Shown here: in pieces, positions 61,834-64,000 of the stretch
How positions within the stretch are numbered: position 1 is the first letter of the stretch
Layout of the letters: each line of letters starts with the position of its first letter
DNA from: Bacillota bacterium
GTDB taxonomy: Bacteria; Bacillota; Clostridia; Christensenellales; QAND01
Length of the DNA: 64,000 nt
Assembly: GCA_003150225.1 (NCBI GenBank)
Contig: QAND01000031.1
Span: 1-64,000 of the forward strand
Reading direction: 5' to 3'
Program-made: the position numbers and the translations under genes
Notes under the pieces: model-generated
Database searches by the model: none
What the model was told of the DNA's origin: nothing
Seen by the model: only the letters and a program-made list of their open reading frames with translations

Positions 61834-62169
61834 TTGGATAAGCAAAAAGTCGATTTGTATTTGATGATGAACCAAAAGTATTTTCCGGCGGAGCGGATCA
61901 TGTTTCTGCGGGAACGGCTGCTTCAGATGGATGACGATACCTTTATGCGGATGTCCATGGTTCAGTTGAAGGATCCCACCGTAATTTTGATCGTATCGCT
62001 GTTCGTGGGAACGCTGGGTATCGATCGGTTTATGTTGGAGGAGCCCGCCATGGGAGTGCTGAAGTTGCTGACTGCCGGCGGATGCGGTGTTTGGGCCATT
62101 GTGGATTTATTTCTGGTGATGAACAAGACCAGGGAATTGAATTTTAGCAAAATAATCGCCCTGTTATAG
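61834..62169 (+). CDS. TM2 domain membrane protein
   Basis: A 111-residue protein. N-terminal soluble helices (about 1-45) are followed by a TM2 domain with DPTVILIVSLFVGTLGIDRFML and GVLKLLTAGGCGVWAIVDLFLV: two helices joined by a DRF turn. Start is TTG 61834 behind GGAGGGAG. Ended by the terminator at 62173. Function unknown. Confidence 0.85.
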   Translation: MDKQKVDLYLMMNQKYFPAERIMFLRERLLQMDDDTFMRMSMVQLKDPTVILIVSLFVGTLGIDRFMLEEPAMGVLKLLTAGGCGVWAIVDLFLVMNKTRELNFSKIIALL

Positions 62170-62172
62170 GGA

Positions 62173-62209
62173 TAAAATAAAGGAGAGGCGTTGCCTCTCC
62201 TTTATTTTA
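62173..62209. terminator. Bidirectional terminator
   Basis: AAATAAAGGAGAGGC pairs with GCCTCTCCTTTATTT around GTT; it serves the TM2 gene and overlaps the end of the licD gene on the opposite strand. Confidence 0.92.
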
Positions 62210-63050
62210 TATATGCTGTATATGGCGTTGTACAATCGATTATTTCGCAACTATGCTGGGGAATGCGCTTGGATTTAGGCGGATACTGCATGTAATCCCC
62301 ATAGATGTGTTCCAGCAACAATTCAACTTTTTCCGGAACGCGAATTGTGATGCTTTCAAAGTTGATTTCTCTACCGTTTCCATAATACTCTTTTGGGACC
62401 ACTTCTCTTTTATATATGGAATCGTATAGGCTTCCTACGGCGGCACAGGCATCATACCCGTACTTTTGTATCATAGCCTCTAGGCGATAAGCGGCTTTCT
62501 TCGGAGTCATTGTTCTTGAAAAGAGCTTCATAATCTTTCCAACCAATTCGGTTTTTAAAGGACGTTTTTCTGGTGCGGTACGATGATAGAATCCTTCGTC
62601 AATTCTATCTTCAAACATGATTTTTTTAAATTTGAATAAGATTTCGTCAAATTTTGAATAATTATATCCATCCAGAGGAAAAACATCGATGTATATTCCA
62701 TGGTTCATGTGTAGCTTCATTGCGGCAGTTTCTATAAAAGTGGTATTGGAATTGCGTATTTTACTAAAACCTCTGAGGTAGTCTGGATCTGTATCCAAGG
62801 TCTGAAGAAAATAATGTTTGGGTAAAAGCTCCTGTGCATGCTTGAGAAAGATTTCATAATCTGCACGCGGGAGAGCAACGTCGATGTCATCATCCCAGGG
62901 GATAAATCCCCCATGCCTGACAGCGCCTAAAGCAGTACCATCAATAGCAAAATAACGCAAATGAAGGAGTTCGCAAATTCGGATAAACTCCTTTAAGATA
63001 TCCAACTCAATTTTCTTCACTTCATCCAATTGGTAGTCACTTTTTTTCAT
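62202..63050 (-). CDS. LicD family phosphotransferase
   Basis: A 282-residue protein of the LicD/fukutin nucleotidyltransferase-like family, which moves phosphocholine or similar groups onto surface polymers. Motif YFAIDGTALGAVRHGGFIPWDDDIDVAL around residues 34-61 includes the GxR and DDDID catalytic part. Start with GAGGTG upstream. It is clearly more AT-rich and uses more AAA, ATT and TTT codons than neighbours, and stands alone on the minus strand, so it is probably laterally acquired. No choline-uptake genes are near it. Confidence 0.87.
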   Translation of the reverse strand: MKKSDYQLDEVKKIELDILKEFIRICELLHLRYFAIDGTALGAVRHGGFIPWDDDIDVALPRADYEIFLKHAQELLPKHYFLQTLDTDPDYLRGFSKIRNSNTTFIETAAMKLHMNHGIYIDVFPLDGYNYSKFDEILFKFKKIMFEDRIDEGFYHRTAPEKRPLKTELVGKIMKLFSRTMTPKKAAYRLEAMIQKYGYDACAAVGSLYDSIYKREVVPKEYYGNGREINFESITIRVPEKVELLLEHIYGDYMQYPPKSKRIPQHSCEIIDCTTPYTAYIK

Positions 63051-63165
63051 ACCACACCTCAGCAGAAATAATGCAGAAATAGTTTATATGAAATAGGTCA
63101 AAATATCCAGTAGGGAATTAATCCCTAGAAACAATTCTTACATCAGGGAGTGAATTCTCCGGTAT

Positions 63166-63194
63166 TTGCTATGATTTGACTGCGATGGTATAAT
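63166..63194 (+). promoter_or_regulatory. Promoter of DUF2156 gene
   Basis: TTGCTA (63166-63171), 17 nt, TATAAT (63189-63194). Confidence 0.65.
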
Positions 63195-63233
63195 TTGATC
63201 AAAAGTTTTGAATTTGAATAAGGAGCGATTTTT

Positions 63234-64000
63234 GTGGAATTTAAGGAAATCACCCTGGCTGATCGGGAGGTCTTGGGGGAGTATCTTGGCATGTGGTCCA
63301 TGGATAATGCGGAGCATTCCTTTGCCAACCTCTATATGTGGCGAAAGGCCTATCAGATCAAGTTCTGCATCAAGGACGAGGTCTTGTACATCCGGTTTCA
63401 ACATGAGATCGGCAATAAACCGCCTATTCTGTTTTCCCCGCTACCCAAGAATTGTGAAATCGACTATTGCAGGGTGATGCAGGATACCATTGCTTACTGT
63501 CACAGGGAGGGAATCGAGTTTAAACTGCAGAGCGTGGTTCAGAAGATGGTGGACTATATCCGGCTTAATTGCATGGATATTTTTGAAATCTCTCTTGACC
63601 GGGATTATAGCGAATACGTTTATAACGTATCAGACTTGGTGAACCTATCGGGGAAGAAATATCACAAGAAACGGAACCACATCGCCCGATTCTTGGACAA
63701 CAATCCCAACCATGAATTCGCCCCTATTACCCCCGATGATATCGATGATTGCAAGGCGATGTATCAGGAGTGGCGCGCGGCTCGGGAGTCTGAGGGCATG
63801 GAGGATTTGGACTTGGAGCAGTTTGCCATGTATGAGGCCCTGGACAACATGGATGCCCTGAGCCTCACGGGCGGACTGGTTCGCATTGACGGCAAGGTGG
63901 AAGCCTTTACCCTGGGGGAGCGCATCTCGGAGAAGACGGTGTTGATCCATATTGAGAAAGCGAACCAGGATATCCAGGGGCTGTATCCCTTCATTAACCG
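63234..64000 (+). CDS. DUF2156 (phosphatidylglycerol lysyltransferase C-terminal-like) protein, partial
   Basis: The first 255 codons of a gene cut by the window end. GTG 63234 follows AAGGAG at 8 nt. The product starts VEFKEITLADREVLGEYL, has HSFANLYMWRKAYQIKF, LSGKKYHKKRNHIARFL (a basic helix typical of DUF2156) and RIDGKVEAFTLGERI, VLIHIEKANQDIQGLYPFIN. This is the GNAT-like fold of the C-terminal domain of MprF but without a membrane part, as found in many Clostridia. Aminoacyl or acyl transfer is likely; acceptor unknown. Confidence 0.88.
   Translation, partial: MEFKEITLADREVLGEYLGMWSMDNAEHSFANLYMWRKAYQIKFCIKDEVLYIRFQHEIGNKPPILFSPLPKNCEIDYCRVMQDTIAYCHREGIEFKLQSVVQKMVDYIRLNCMDIFEISLDRDYSEYVYNVSDLVNLSGKKYHKKRNHIARFLDNNPNHEFAPITPDDIDDCKAMYQEWRAARESEGMEDLDLEQFAMYEALDNMDALSLTGGLVRIDGKVEAFTLGERISEKTVLIHIEKANQDIQGLYPFIN

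Overview
The window looks like chromosome of an anaerobic Gram-positive bacterium of the class Clostridia. It carries a HydS-like [FeFe]-hydrogenase and HydB/HydC-like flavoprotein subunits, Lgt and LspA, SepF and DivIVA, a CIRCE-controlled groESL, a T-box leader and two DUF1836 genes. Promoters are mostly clear sigma-A types (TTGACA/TATAAT with about 17 bp between) and starts usually have GGAGG-type ribosome sites. I cannot name the genus. No phage, IS element or CRISPR array was seen.

Layout: 0.1-3.5 kb holds tRNA-Pro, an SGNH hydrolase and a DegV (fatty-acid-binding) gene flanked by two DUF1836 paralogues. 3.5-10.9 kb is a cation-transport block (CorA, two CNNM/CorC proteins, a K+/H+-type antiporter, MgtE). 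MgtE is preceded by a 27-codon leader ORF directly behind its promoter. 10.9-22 kb has a lipoprotein, a T-box-controlled acyl-CoA synthetase, gpsA, an lgt/pncB/DivIVA-like/sfsA/flavoprotein run and two oxidoreductases. 22-26.8 kb has a zinc-ribbon YbjQ protein, groESL, an isolated FakA-middle-domain protein, dCMP deaminase and a SPOR protein.

26.9-33.6 kb is a redox block. First come DRTGG, anti-sigma-like ATPase, HydS-like hydrogenase, DRTGG and PHP; then NuoE/HydC-like, ATPase, [2Fe-2S] ferredoxin and NuoF/HydB-like. No catalytic HydA is in the window. 33.8-41.4 kb carries a LiaF-like protein, a type IIA topoisomerase pair, a polysaccharide deacetylase and nagA. 41.6-48.5 kb is the division/cell-envelope run (yggS, sepF, divIVA, lspA, rluD). 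48.5-54.2 kb is a pyrBCFKDE operon that has no pyrR where Bacillus has it; instead a 22-codon leader ORF runs into an intrinsic terminator. 54.3-64 kb has bioY, rqcH diverging from rph, rdgB, a phosphodiesterase, a four-tRNA cluster, tRNA-Leu, a structured non-coding stretch, several small genes, an AT-rich licD gene and the start of a DUF2156 gene cut by the window end.

The most notable signals are regulatory: the pyrB leader peptide/attenuator, the mgtE leader ORF, a T-box with an apparent Leu specifier on an acyl-CoA ligase gene, and a FapR-like operator on degV. The sensory-hydrogenase cluster is the best candidate for a little-described multi-gene system.
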